Below, one piece after another: positions 17,531 to 25,266 of a stretch of DNA of 64,000 nucleotides. Numbering within the stretch: position 1 is the first letter of the stretch; each line of letters begins with the position of its first letter. Location: positions 1 to 64,000 of the forward strand of contig NZ_JBBEOG010000009.1 of NCBI RefSeq assembly GCF_037860835.1, read 5' to 3'. The stretch comes from Aquipuribacter nitratireducens (lineage in GTDB: Bacteria; Actinomycetota; Actinomycetes; Actinomycetales; JBBAYJ01). The position numbers and the translations under genes are program-made. The notes under the pieces were generated by a model. It was not told the origin of the DNA. It worked only from the letters and a program-made list of their open reading frames with translations, and searched no databases.

Positions 17531-17836
17531 GTGCTGAAGCGGGTCGACGCGCGCCTCACCGAGGTCGAGGTCGACGGCGAGATCGCCGTCTACCACCCGA
17601 AGACGGACCGCGTCGTGCTTCTCAACTCTTCCGCGTCGGCGATATGGCGACGTTTGCCCGTGCGGGGCGTCCAGGACCTCGTCGACCATCTCGTCGACGT
17701 CTTCAATGTCAACGTTGACGAGGCGCGGGTGGGCGCTGAGACAGGGATCGCGCTGCTTGCAAACGAGCGGCTGTTGGCCGATGCCGATGACCACGTCGGC
17801 TACCCCGCCGATGACCTGCCCGATCAGCGGGCATGA
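17531..17836 (+). CDS. PqqD-like peptide-binding (RRE) protein
   Basis: 101 residues with the PqqD-family pattern. It has a short beta segment with VYHPKTDRVVLLNSSASAIW, then helices including LVDHLVDVFNVNVDEA. PqqD-like domains bind leader peptides for modifying enzymes. Alone they are also known partners of HprK-related kinases in surface-polysaccharide regions (the HPr-rel-A pairing defined for other bacteria). GTG start. The stop overlaps the start of the HprK-like gene (ATGA), so the two are made together. The substrate peptide is not identifiable here. Confidence 0.75.
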   Translation: MLKRVDARLTEVEVDGEIAVYHPKTDRVVLLNSSASAIWRRLPVRGVQDLVDHLVDVFNVNVDEARVGAETGIALLANERLLADADDHVGYPADDLPDQRA

Positions 17837-18612
17837 GCCTGCACCTGCTGGCTGGCGACGGCGCGCTCCTTGCACTCGACGGCGACTACGACATCCTCGC
17901 AGCGCTCGAGGCGCTCTGGCAGCCCTTCACAGCGGCCGACGGCGCAGGTTCGTCGGACGTCGAGCATGTGGTCGTACGGGATCTTGCAGAGGCGTCAGCC
18001 GTCGTAAACCGAACGCTCGTCGCCCGTCTGCAGTGGCCAGCTGTTCATGCGGCTGTCGTGGAAATCGGAGGCGGCGCGGTCGCTGTGCCCGCGGTGTCGG
18101 GCGCTGGGAAGTCGACGCTCTCGGCCGCACTTTGCTGCGCGGGTGCCGGCTACCTATCCGACGAGGCGCTAGTTCTCGACGACGCGCCCGTCACAGACGA
18201 GGCGTATGAGGGGCCAGTCTCGGCGCTGCCTTACCCGAAGCCGGTCGCCCTGAGCCGGTGGAGCGCCCGCGCCGTCGGCCTGAGCGAAGCCAGAGGCGTC
18301 GATGGCGAACAGCTTCTCGACGGGGATCGCGAACTTCTGTTTCCGGCGGCGGCGCTAGGCGGACCTTGCAAAGCGGTGCCGATCCTGAACGTTCTGCTAC
18401 CACGCCGAACCAGCGGCCCCCCGCGGCTAGAGCGGGTGCCGCGGATTGACGGTCTGCGGGCTCTGATTGATCTGTCGTTCAACCATTACCGCGACCCGGT
18501 GCGCTTCCTGCTTGCCGCAGCCGCGACAGTACGAGGCGCCGACGTCCACGTCCTGGAGATCGGCGAGCCGATGGCCACCGCCCGCTTGGTACACGAGTCC
18601 TTCAAACCATGA
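17833..18612 (+). CDS. HprK-related P-loop kinase
   Basis: 259 residues. After a mixed N-terminal domain, VPAVSGAGKSTLSAAL carries a Walker A loop (SGAGKST, residues 89-95), followed by YLSDEALVLD, the acidic segment typical of HPr kinase/phosphorylase relatives. No HPr or PTS gene is nearby. Coupled upstream to the PqqD-like gene. Its TGA stop overlaps a further ATG (ATGA at 18609-18612), so a third gene once followed. Related proteins in lasso-peptide and HPr-rel-A contexts phosphorylate or process peptide substrates, but the role here is unknown. Confidence 0.75.
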   Translation: MSLHLLAGDGALLALDGDYDILAALEALWQPFTAADGAGSSDVEHVVVRDLAEASAVVNRTLVARLQWPAVHAAVVEIGGGAVAVPAVSGAGKSTLSAALCCAGAGYLSDEALVLDDAPVTDEAYEGPVSALPYPKPVALSRWSARAVGLSEARGVDGEQLLDGDRELLFPAAALGGPCKAVPILNVLLPRRTSGPPRLERVPRIDGLRALIDLSFNHYRDPVRFLLAAAATVRGADVHVLEIGEPMATARLVHESFKP

Positions 18613-18713
18613 CTATGACGCGGACACCCACCCCAGACGTGGATCCGCCTACGGCCGGGCGCTCGTCGACCGCGTCGACGACGAGCAGCTCGACCTCCGG
18701 CTGCTCCTTCTGA
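18609..18713 (+). pseudogene. Truncated third gene of the PqqD/HprK operon
   Basis: An ATG overlapping the HprK-like stop opens a 34-codon frame beginning MTMTRTPTPDVDPPTAG. After about 20 codons it runs into pth-derived sequence read antisense and then stops at the TGA that forms the first three bases of the IS3-type inverted repeat. The natural reading is a coupled gene whose body was lost when the region was rearranged. The Ser/Thr-rich tail with one Cys could look like a modified-peptide core, but its composition comes from the pth fragment. Confidence 0.5.
18672..18710 (-). pseudogene. pth remnant, C-terminal piece
   Basis: 39 bases match 44283-44321 of the intact pth with one mismatch. 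On the minus strand they read [12 protein letters not shown]. The match stops exactly at the IS3-type inverted repeat. It is in the same orientation as intact pth and as the two other remnants at 21439-21483 and 22937-22989. Confidence 0.75.
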
Positions 18714-19093
18714 ACCGCCCTGGGTTCGGTGGAGGCTCTTGACCCTGGAAACGAGGATGGAGCCATGCCGAAGGAGAAGACGCCTGGGAAGCCCCAGACC
18801 CGGCGGTACAGCCAGGAGGAGAAGGACGCGGCGGTGCGCATGGTCCGTGCCCTGCGGGCCGAGCTCGGGACGAGCCAGGGGACGGTGCAGCGGGTCGCGA
18901 GCCAGCTCGGCTACGGCTCGGAATCGGTCCGGCTGTGGGTGCGCCAGGCGACGACGGCCGTGCGCCGGGGGTGACGAGCGAGGAGTCGGCGCGGTTGAAG
19001 GAGCTGGAGCAGGAGAACCGGGAGCTGCGCCGCGCGAACGAGATCCTGAAGCGGGCCGCAAGTTTCTTCGGGTCAATGCCAGTCTCGGGGGTG

Positions 19094-19297
19094 CCCGGTC
19101 GGGGTTCGCTCGTTTCTTCGCTGCCTCGGTCGTCGTCGTAGTGGTGTCGTACGTCAGCGCGGTCGATGGCTTGTCCGCGATGTGCGGCTCCGGCCGGGTG
19201 TCCTGACGTCCGCGGGGCGTGGCCTGATAGGAGCCTGTCGCGGCGGCGAGCCGTGCTGGATTGAGGCGTGCCCGCCCTCGCGGACGTCAGGACACCC
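19094..19297 (+). ncRNA. Candidate IS110 bridge RNA with target and donor loops
   Basis: Two stem-enclosed loops precede the transposase. Stem 1 pairs 19094-19106 with 19186-19198 (13 pairs, four of them G-U). Its loop contains GTTTCTTCG at 19112-19120, identical to the left target 19062-19070, and TCCGCGA at 19174-19180, the reverse complement of the right target 20433-20439. Stem 2 is a perfect 19-base inverted repeat (19196-19214 with 19279-19297). Its loop contains ATAGGAGC at 19227-19234, identical to the element right end 20424-20431, and CTGGATTGA at 19256-19264, matching with one gap the reverse complement of the left end 19073-19082. This is the arrangement known for IS110 bridge RNAs. 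Exact RNA ends are not known. Confidence 0.65.
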
Positions 19298-19327
19298 GCA
19301 CGTTCGACGTCTCTGGAGGAGCTGCTC

Positions 19328-20422
19328 GTGGTCATGATCGGCGCTGATTCGCACAAGCGGACCCACACCGTGGTCGTCGTCGACGAGGTCGGCCGCCGGT
19401 TGGCCACGACCACGGTGACGGCCAACTCCGAGGGTCACCTGAGGCTGGTGGAGTGGGCCGCCCGCTTCAGCGACCACGACACGGTCGGGGTCCGCTTCGC
19501 GCTCGAGGACTGCCGTCATCTGACCCGCCGCCTGGAGGCGGACCTCCTCACCGCCGGGCACCGGGTCCTGCGGGTGCCGACCCGCCTGATGGCCGACTCC
19601 CGACGTGCCGCGCGTGAGCCCGGCAAGTCCGACCCCATCGACGCCGAGGCCGTCGCGGTGGCCGCCCTGCGGCACCCGGACCTGCCGGTCGCCGAGCTGG
19701 ACGGCCCCGCCCGGGAGGTCAAGCTGTTGTCGGATCACCGCCGTGACCTGGTCAGACAGCGCACGAGGATCGCCGCGCAGGTCCGCTGGCATCTGCACGA
19801 GCTCGACCCCGACCTGCTCATCCCCAGCCGCGGTCTGCGCCGGCAGCGGGTGGCCCGTGAGCTGCTGCAGGAACTCGACCGCTTCGACGGCGTCGTCGCC
19901 CGGCTCGCGCGGCAGCTGCTGGAACGCTGCCAGGAACTCAGCGGGCAGATCAACGAGCTCGAACGTGAACTACGCGACCTGGTCGCGCGCCTGAACCCGT
20001 CCCTGCTGGCGGTGCCCGGCTGCGGGGTGCTGTCCGCGGCAGTGATCATCGGTGAGACCGCCGGCGTCCACCGCTTCCGCGACAAGGACGCCTACGCCCG
20101 CTTCACCGGCACCGCTCCGGTGCCAGTGTGGTCGGGCAGCAGCCGAGGCAAGGTCCGCCTCAACCGCGGCGGCAACCGGACACTCAACTGCGCCCTGCAC
20201 ATGATCGCCGTCACCCAGGCCCGCGGCGTCGGGCCCGGCCAGGCCTACCTGGCCAAGCAGACCGAGCGAGGCAAGGACCGCGTCGCCGCTCTCCGGCTGC
20301 TGCGCCGGCGCCTGTCCGACGCCGTCTACACCGCGCAGACCGTCGACCACCGCACACGCCTGCAGGAGCGCCCGCAGACGCGCCCGCAGCGGTCTCCCGT
20401 CCCGCTCGCCGTCGCGGCTTGA
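19328..20422 (+). CDS. IS110-family DEDD transposase
   Basis: 364 residues. The N-terminal RuvC-like DEDD domain is visible as IGADSHKRTHTVVVVDEVG, ALEDCRHLTRRLE and SDPIDAEAVAVAALRHPD. A coiled segment links to the C-terminal Tnp domain with LLAVPGCGVLSAAVIIGETA and RFTGTAPVPVWSGSSRG, the latter carrying the conserved Ser. I prefer the GTG at 19328 (GGAGG about 8 bases upstream) over the ATG at 19334. Length is normal and the frame is intact. It should act with the RNA encoded just upstream. Confidence 0.88.
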   Translation: MVMIGADSHKRTHTVVVVDEVGRRLATTTVTANSEGHLRLVEWAARFSDHDTVGVRFALEDCRHLTRRLEADLLTAGHRVLRVPTRLMADSRRAAREPGKSDPIDAEAVAVAALRHPDLPVAELDGPAREVKLLSDHRRDLVRQRTRIAAQVRWHLHELDPDLLIPSRGLRRQRVARELLQELDRFDGVVARLARQLLERCQELSGQINELERELRDLVARLNPSLLAVPGCGVLSAAVIIGETAGVHRFRDKDAYARFTGTAPVPVWSGSSRGKVRLNRGGNRTLNCALHMIAVTQARGVGPGQAYLAKQTERGKDRVAALRLLRRRLSDAVYTAQTVDHRTRLQERPQTRPQRSPVPLAVAA

Positions 20423-20463
20423 CATAGGAGCATCGCGGAGCTCGACCGCCAGCACAAGAAGTA

Positions 20464-21407
20464 GTCGCCTTCATCGACGCCAACCGCGACCTGATTGTGG
20501 ACGTCGTGGAAGGCAGCCGGCTCGGGGTCGAGCCCATCGTCACGGTCCTGCGTGAGGCAGGTCTGACGGTGGCCCCGAGCACGTACTACGCCGCGAAGCA
20601 GCGGGAGCCGTCCGCCCGCTCCCTGCGCGACGCCGAGCTGCGCCCGGCACTGCGCGGTCTGTGGGACGCGAACTACCGGGTCTACGGGGCGCGGAAGCTG
20701 TGGAAGGCGGCCCGCCGCGCCAGCCACTACGTCGGCCGGGACCAGGTCGCCCGGCTGATGCGCGCCGAGGGCATCGAGGGCGCCCGCCGGACCAAGCGGG
20801 TCCGCACCACACGCGCCGACCCGGCCGCGGCCCGGCACCCCGACCCAGTCCGTCGCGAGTTCACCGCACAGGCCCCGAACCAGCTGTGGGTGACCGACCT
20901 GAGCTACGTGCCCACGTGGGCGGGATCGCCTACGTCTGCTTCATCATCGACGCGTTCAGCCGGATGATCGTGGGGTGGCGGGTCGCCTCGACCATGCGCA
21001 CCGACACGGTGCTCGACGCGATCGAGATGGCCCGCTGGTCCCGCGGCACCCACCTGACCGGCCTGCGCTGCCACTCGGATGCCGGCAGTCAGTTCACGTC
21101 GCTGCGCTACGGCGAGCGACTGGCCGAGATCGGCGCGGTCCCCTCGATCGGCACTGTCGGGGACTCCTACGACAACGCCCTCGCGGAGACGGTGAACGGC
21201 TACTACAAGGCCGAGCTCATCCGCGGACCCGCCCGATCAGGACCGTGGAAGAGCGTCGAGGACGTCGAGCTCGCGACCCTCGGCTGGGTCCACTGGCACA
21301 ACACCCAGCGCCTGCACGGCTACCTCGACGACATCCCGCCCACCGAGTTCGAGGAGGCGTTCTACGCTGCTGCACGGACCGACCAGCCCTTGGTCGGGAT
21401 CCAATAG
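20464..21407 (+). pseudogene. IS3 orfB integrase, frameshifted
   Basis: The first frame reads from VAFIDANRDLIVDVV through APSTYYAAKQREPS, YGARKLWKAARR and PNQLWVTDLSYVPTWAG (first catalytic Asp). Near 20917-20925 the frame shifts and continues IAYVCFIIDAFSRMIVGWRV, LRCHSDAGSQFTSLRY (second Asp) and YDNALAETVNGYYKAELI (Glu). The DDE set is complete only if the frames are joined. The position is wrong for the programmed orfA-orfB frameshift, so the gene is taken as broken. Confidence 0.8.
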
Positions 21408-21438
21408 CCCGAGCCTCCACCGAACCCAGGGCGGTTCA

Positions 21439-21483
21439 GAGCTCGAGAACCGCTCCCCGCGGGCGAGGGCGTCGACGACGACT
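21439..21483 (-). pseudogene. pth remnant, middle piece
   Basis: 44 of 45 bases match 44679-44722 of intact pth exactly. On the minus strand they encode [14 protein letters not shown]. It is squeezed between the IS3-type right inverted repeat and the left end of the IS256-type element. Its last 8 bases (CGACGACT) recur at 22937-22944 as the apparent target duplication of that element. Confidence 0.8.
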
Positions 21484-22936
21484 GACTGAGCCCCATGGGG
21501 TGGTGGGCTTCGAGGGATCCTCGGTGCCCTACTTGCCGCTTTCGAGTGCGGCAGGTTCGTCAGTATCCACGGTGGTGCTGAGCAGCGCCATGGACTCCTC
21601 GGAGAGGTAGCGGCGGTCGCCGGCGATCCATTCGTCGTGCATGTCGATGAGGACCGCACCGACGAGGCGGATGACGGCGGCGGCGTTCGGAAAGATGCCG
21701 ACGACGCGGCTGCGGCGCTTGATCTCCTTGTTGACCCGCTCGAGGGGGTTGGTGGACCAGATCTTGCGCCAGTGGGCCTTGGGGAAGCCGGTGAAGGCGA
21801 GGACCTCGGCCTTTGCGTCGTCCATGAGGGGGCCGATCTTGGGGAAGGAGCCGGCGAGCTGGTCGCGGACCTCGTCCCAGGCGGTGGCGACCGCGGCGGG
21901 GTCGGGTTGGGCGAAGATCGTGCGGAACACCGCCGCGGCCATGTCGGCGTGGCTCTTGGGGACGTGGGCGAGCAGGTTGCGGACGAAGTGCACCCGGCAG
22001 CGCTGGTGCCCAGCACCCTGGAAGCAGCGGGTGAGGGCCTTCACCAGGCCGGAGTGCTGGTCGCTGATGACCAGGCGCACCCCGCTGAGCCCGCGCTGCT
22101 TCAGGCTGAGCAGGAACGCCCGCCAGAACGTCTCGTCCTCACCTAATCAGCGCTGTCACCGACATCAAGCCCCAGGACCTCACGGGAGCCGTCCGCGGCG
22201 ACACCGGTCGCCACCACCACGGGCCAGACGGGATGAGATCGACACGACCTGCCCGCCCTGGCCGGGCTTGTTCCGTACGTGCAGGTAGGTCGCGTCGAGG
22301 TAGACGTAGGGGAAGGTGGTGTGGGTCAGGGTGCGGGTGCGGAACGCGCCGACCGACTCATCCAGCTGCCCGCAGATCCGGGAGACCTCGGACTTGCTGA
22401 TGCCGGTGTCGGCGCCGAGGGCGACGACGAGGTCGTCGACGGCGCGGGTGCTGACCCCGTGGACGTAGGCCTCCATCACCACCGAGTACAGGGCCTGGTC
22501 GATCCTGTGTGTCGATGCGGCGACGAGGCTCGAGGAACCCCGGGTAGAAGGTGCCCTTGCGCAGCTTCGGGATGTGCAGCTGCACGTCGCCGGCCTTGGT
22601 GGTGAGCAGCTTCGGGCGGTGACCGTTGCGGTCGGTGACCCGCTCCTCGGAGCGTTCGTAGCGGGCGGCGCCGATCGTCTCGGTGGCCTCGAGCTCGATG
22701 AGCTCCTGCAGCACGGCGCGGACCGACTCACGGATCATGTCGACGCCGTCACCGGCGCGGAACGGCTCGAGCAGCTCCGACAACACGGACGGGGGCAAGG
22801 CAGACTGGGACACGGCCATCGGTGGCTCTCCTTCAGTGCGTGACTTGGTCGTTTCACACCGAAGATGCCGCCGATGGCCGCCTACATCAGGTCGCCTCGC
22901 CGCACCTCAAACCCCACCACCCCGCGGGACTCTCCT
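21484..22936 (-). mobile_element. IS256-type insertion sequence, degenerate
   Basis: 1,453 bases. The ends carry imperfect inverted repeats around GGGGTGGTGGG (left about 21488-21515, right about 22905-22932). It is flanked by the 8-base direct repeat CGACGACT (21476-21483 and 22937-22944), as expected for IS256 insertion. Removing it and one repeat copy rejoins pth sequence in register. It contains one mutator-type transposase broken by frameshifts. Confidence 0.8.
21529..22819 (-). pseudogene. IS256/mutator-type transposase, multiply frameshifted
   Basis: The N-terminal part from the ATG at 22819 reads MAVSQSALPPSVLSELLEPF and LRKGTFYPGFLEPRRR. The frame shifts near 22500 to QALYSVVMEAYVHGVSTRAV and PYVYLDATYLHVR (first catalytic Asp). 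A second shift near 22220 leads into DGSREVLGLDVGDS, which ends at a TAG near 22145. The last frame has LVISDQHSGLVKALTRCFQG (second Asp), CRVHFVRNLLAHVP and STNPLERVNKEIKRRSRVVG (Glu). At least three frame breaks make it inactive. Confidence 0.85.
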
Positions 22937-22989
22937 CGACGACTCGGCCGATGTTGTGGCGGGTCCCCTTAAGCGGATACCCGGGTTGC
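22937..22989 (-). pseudogene. pth remnant, N-terminal piece
   Basis: On the minus strand this reads PGYPLKGTRHNIGRVV, matching the pth N-terminus [16 protein letters not shown] including the catalytic His. It is more diverged at base level than the other two remnants. Homology ends at the PG of GNPG. Together with the middle and C-terminal pieces it outlines one pth copy on the minus strand torn by the two insertion sequences. Confidence 0.65.
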
Positions 22990-23067
22990 TGCTCCTCCCG
23001 CGCGGCGTTCGACTGGCGCGCCCGTCGCAAGACGCACTTGAAGCCGCTCTCGGGGCAGACTCGGACG

Positions 23068-23718
23068 ATGCCGAGAAGTGGGCCTGACGTACTGAGACGA
23101 GCGGTCCTGGCTTTCAGCATCCGCAGTCGCCGCCGCAAGGCCGCCGCGATCGGCCGCTTCCTCGCCGACCACGACGTCCGCGACTGCATCTTCGTCGGCT
23201 GCAGTCCCGGCACCAACCTCAACGAGGGCATCGTCGAGCGGGCCGTCGCAGCCCGCGCCCGGGTCTTCGCCGCCTTCGACGTCCTCCATGCCGAACCGAC
23301 GTGGCCGTTCCTCCGCGCCGACGCCACCCGCATGCCGTTTGCCGACGGCGCCGCGGACATGCTCCTGGCCAACGCCGTCATCGAGCACGTCGGCGACGAG
23401 GCCGACCAGCGGCGCTTCGTCGCCGAGCACGTGCGGGTGGGCCGCACGTTCGTCATCACGACGCCCAACCGGTGGTTCCCCATGGAGTCGCACACGGCGA
23501 CCCTGTTCCGGCACTGGTCGCCGCGCTGGCGGGCGAGCAGGAGCGAGTTCACCCGCCTGCTGTCGCTGCGCGAGTTCCGCGACCTCCTCCCGCCGGGCAC
23601 GCGGGTCGTCGGCCGGCCGTGGTCGGCGACGTTCACCGCCTACTACGCGGGACGGCCCCCGCTCGCGGACGAGCGGGGGCCGGGACCGGCGGAGCAGGCG
23701 GACGTCACATCCGCTTGA
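23068..23718 (+). CDS. Class I SAM-dependent methyltransferase, possibly N-terminally shortened
   Basis: 216 residues. DCIFVGCSPGTNLNEGIVER occupies the place of the SAM-binding loop. LRADATRMPFADGAADMLLA and NAVIEHVGDEADQRRFVAEH are the standard downstream motifs of this methyltransferase group, followed by TTPNRWFPMESHT. The start is uncertain. I use the ATG at 23068, which has no convincing Shine-Dalgarno, and the gene begins less than 100 bases after pth debris, so the true N-terminus may be lost. It converges on the beta-helix gene with a 14-base overlap. Substrate unknown, plausibly a sugar or lipid-linked intermediate. Confidence 0.7.
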   Translation: MPRSGPDVLRRAVLAFSIRSRRRKAAAIGRFLADHDVRDCIFVGCSPGTNLNEGIVERAVAARARVFAAFDVLHAEPTWPFLRADATRMPFADGAADMLLANAVIEHVGDEADQRRFVAEHVRVGRTFVITTPNRWFPMESHTATLFRHWSPRWRASRSEFTRLLSLREFRDLLPPGTRVVGRPWSATFTAYYAGRPPLADERGPGPAEQADVTSA

Positions 23719-25135
23719 GCGGCACCGACGAGCCGTCGGTGAAGAGGTTGCCGCTGAGGGCGGGGTAGACCTTCGTCGTCGCGATGAGCCCGCAGTTGCT
23801 GTAGCGGGTGTCGCGGCCGAAGCGGTTGTCCCGCAGCGTGACCGTGCGGAGCTCGACGAGGTCCTTGTGGTTGAGGTTGATCGAGCACTGGCCGCCGTCG
23901 ACGTGGTTGCGGCTGATCTCCGCGCTCGTCTTGGCGAAGTCCTGCGTGACCTGCACCGCCGCGTTGTGGGTGTTCTTCACGTCGATGGTGTTGTCGATCA
24001 CGCGGATGTTCGTGCCACCGAGGATCTGCACGCCGTCGTTGTGGGTCGCCTTGCCGCCCTGCAGCGGGTCGGAGGAGAAGTAGTGCGGGTCGTGGAGGTA
24101 GCTGTCCTCGATGAGGACGTTGCTGCCGTGGACCTTGATGTTGTCGACGCCACCGTGGACGTGGACCCGGCGGGCGGTGAAGTTCGCGCCCTTGATGCCG
24201 TCGAGCATGACCGACGGCTTCGAGGGGTAGACCTCGCTGTCCTGGATGACGAAGTTCGTCGCGGACGGGGTGACGGTGACGACACCCTCGACGCGGGTGG
24301 CCTTGCCGCCGCGGACGACCGAGCGCTTGACGACGACGTTCGGCGCCTCGACACGGAGGAAGCCGCGGATGTCCATCGCGTCGACGACCGTCCCGGCCGT
24401 CGTGATGCGGAGGTTGCCGTAGTGGACCTTGAGCGACGTGCCGGCGGGGACGCCGGTGGTGCTCGCGCTCGGCCGGCCGGTGCTGGGCGCCGGGGCGGGT
24501 GCGGGCGCGGGTGCCGGTGAGGTGCTCGGCAGGGCGGGGGCGCTGCTGGTGGCGACGGCGACGATCGAGCCGATCCCGACGGACAGCTGGCGGGCGGAGC
24601 CCGAGAGGTACGCGGTGGCGCCCGTGAGGCCCGGGCGCGTGATGCGGTCCGACGTCGACGAGGTCGCGCCGACCTGCCAGCCCGGGGTCGCGGAGCCCTT
24701 GATCCAGGCGCGGCCGGCGAGCGACACCGGCGACGAGCCGACGACGTGGCCCTCGACGGTGAGCGTCTGACCGGCGCGCAGCTTCTGCGGCAGGGTGACC
24801 GAGCGCAGCGTGCGCTCCGTGCCGTTGACGACGTGACGCAGGTCGAGGCGCATGGCGCCGTCCGGCATGAGCCGCACGAGCGCGTGGTAGCGGGTGCCGG
24901 CGTTCTGCGCCCGCAGCGGGACCCCGATGTAGAGGGGACCGCCCGAGGGCAGCTGCGGGACGGTGAACGACGACGCGACCCGGAGGTTGACCGCCGTGGC
25001 GGTCTTCGGCGTCGTGTGGGACGTGCCGGGGCGCAGGGTGACGGTGGCGGCGGAGGCCGGCACCGTGAACGACGCCGTGAGGGCGAGGACGAAGCCGAGC
25101 AGGAGCGCGAGCAGGCGCGAGCGGCTGGAGGTCAC
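23705..25135 (-). CDS. Secreted right-handed beta-helix protein (paralogue A)
   Basis: 476 residues. The GTG at 25135 opens a signal peptide (RSRLLALLLGFVLALTASFT ending PASAA). A beta-sandwich domain covers about 25-190, then an Ala-Pro linker (PAPAPAPAPAPS). The C-terminal beta-helix starts near 215 with GVPAGTSLKVHYGNL and repeats strands such as VVVKRSVVRGG, FVIQDSEVYPS, FTARRVHVHGGVDNIKVHGS and IRVIDNTIDVKN. It shares long identical stretches with the next gene, so the two are tandem duplicates. It probably binds or cleaves surface polysaccharide outside the cell; no catalytic set could be assigned. Confidence 0.8.
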   Translation of the reverse strand: MTSSRSRLLALLLGFVLALTASFTVPASAATVTLRPGTSHTTPKTATAVNLRVASSFTVPQLPSGGPLYIGVPLRAQNAGTRYHALVRLMPDGAMRLDLRHVVNGTERTLRSVTLPQKLRAGQTLTVEGHVVGSSPVSLAGRAWIKGSATPGWQVGATSSTSDRITRPGLTGATAYLSGSARQLSVGIGSIVAVATSSAPALPSTSPAPAPAPAPAPSTGRPSASTTGVPAGTSLKVHYGNLRITTAGTVVDAMDIRGFLRVEAPNVVVKRSVVRGGKATRVEGVVTVTPSATNFVIQDSEVYPSKPSVMLDGIKGANFTARRVHVHGGVDNIKVHGSNVLIEDSYLHDPHYFSSDPLQGGKATHNDGVQILGGTNIRVIDNTIDVKNTHNAAVQVTQDFAKTSAEISRNHVDGGQCSINLNHKDLVELRTVTLRDNRFGRDTRYSNCGLIATTKVYPALSGNLFTDGSSVPLKRM

Positions 25136-25266
25136 AGGAATCGGGCCTTCAGATCGGGTACCAGGGCAGGGGGGTCGGGGACTGACCGTCGCAGATGATG
25201 CACGGTGCGTGACGAGATCGCCAATTCGGCTCAACGAACGGACGCCCGGACGGCGTGTCGACGGCC

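Larger units (their letters stand above)
19071..20432 (+). mobile_element. IS110-family insertion sequence nested in IS3 orfA
   Basis: About 1,362 bases with no terminal inverted repeats. The trinucleotide TCG occurs at both junctions (19058 region excluded; 19068-19070 and 20433-20435) and is shared with the uninterrupted target. The left 257 bases are non-coding and hold a predicted structured RNA. The rest is one intact transposase. This is the only transposase in the region with an unbroken frame, so the element may be recent or active. Confidence 0.8.
18765..20464 (+). pseudogene. IS3 orfA, frameshifted and split by IS110
   Basis: The ATG at 18765 reads [20 protein letters not shown], then [20 protein letters not shown], the helix-turn-helix of IS3 OrfA. 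The frame breaks near 18960 and stops. Coding resumes in another frame with [19 protein letters not shown] and [10 protein letters not shown], a leucine-zipper-like segment. It is then cut by the IS110 element at 19071. The last codons, AELDRQHKK, follow at 20433-20464. Joining the ends across the nested element restores an in-frame FFAELDRQHKK. Confidence 0.75.
18711..21438 (+). mobile_element. IS3-type insertion sequence, inactive, interrupted by an IS110 element
   Basis: Bounded by perfect 28-base inverted repeats at 18711-18738 and 21411-21438 (they begin TGAACCGCCCTGGGTTCGGT). It carries OrfA and OrfB relatives of the IS3 family. Without the nested element it would be about 1.36 kb, a normal IS3 size. 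No short direct repeat flanks it (TTC on the left, GAG on the right). The pth sequence it sits in lacks about 357 bases between the two sides, so a deletion accompanied or followed insertion. Both orfs are frameshifted. Confidence 0.85.

Noticed and set aside
18609-18713. 34-residue Ser/Thr-rich peptide as a RiPP-like substrate of the HprK-like kinase
   Set aside because: Attractive because it is ATGA-coupled, but the Ser/Thr tail is antisense pth sequence and the stop comes from the IS inverted repeat, so truncation of a larger gene is simpler.
20464-21407. Programmed frameshift in IS3 orfB
   Set aside because: The break lies inside the catalytic domain, not at the orfA-orfB junction where IS3 elements shift frame.
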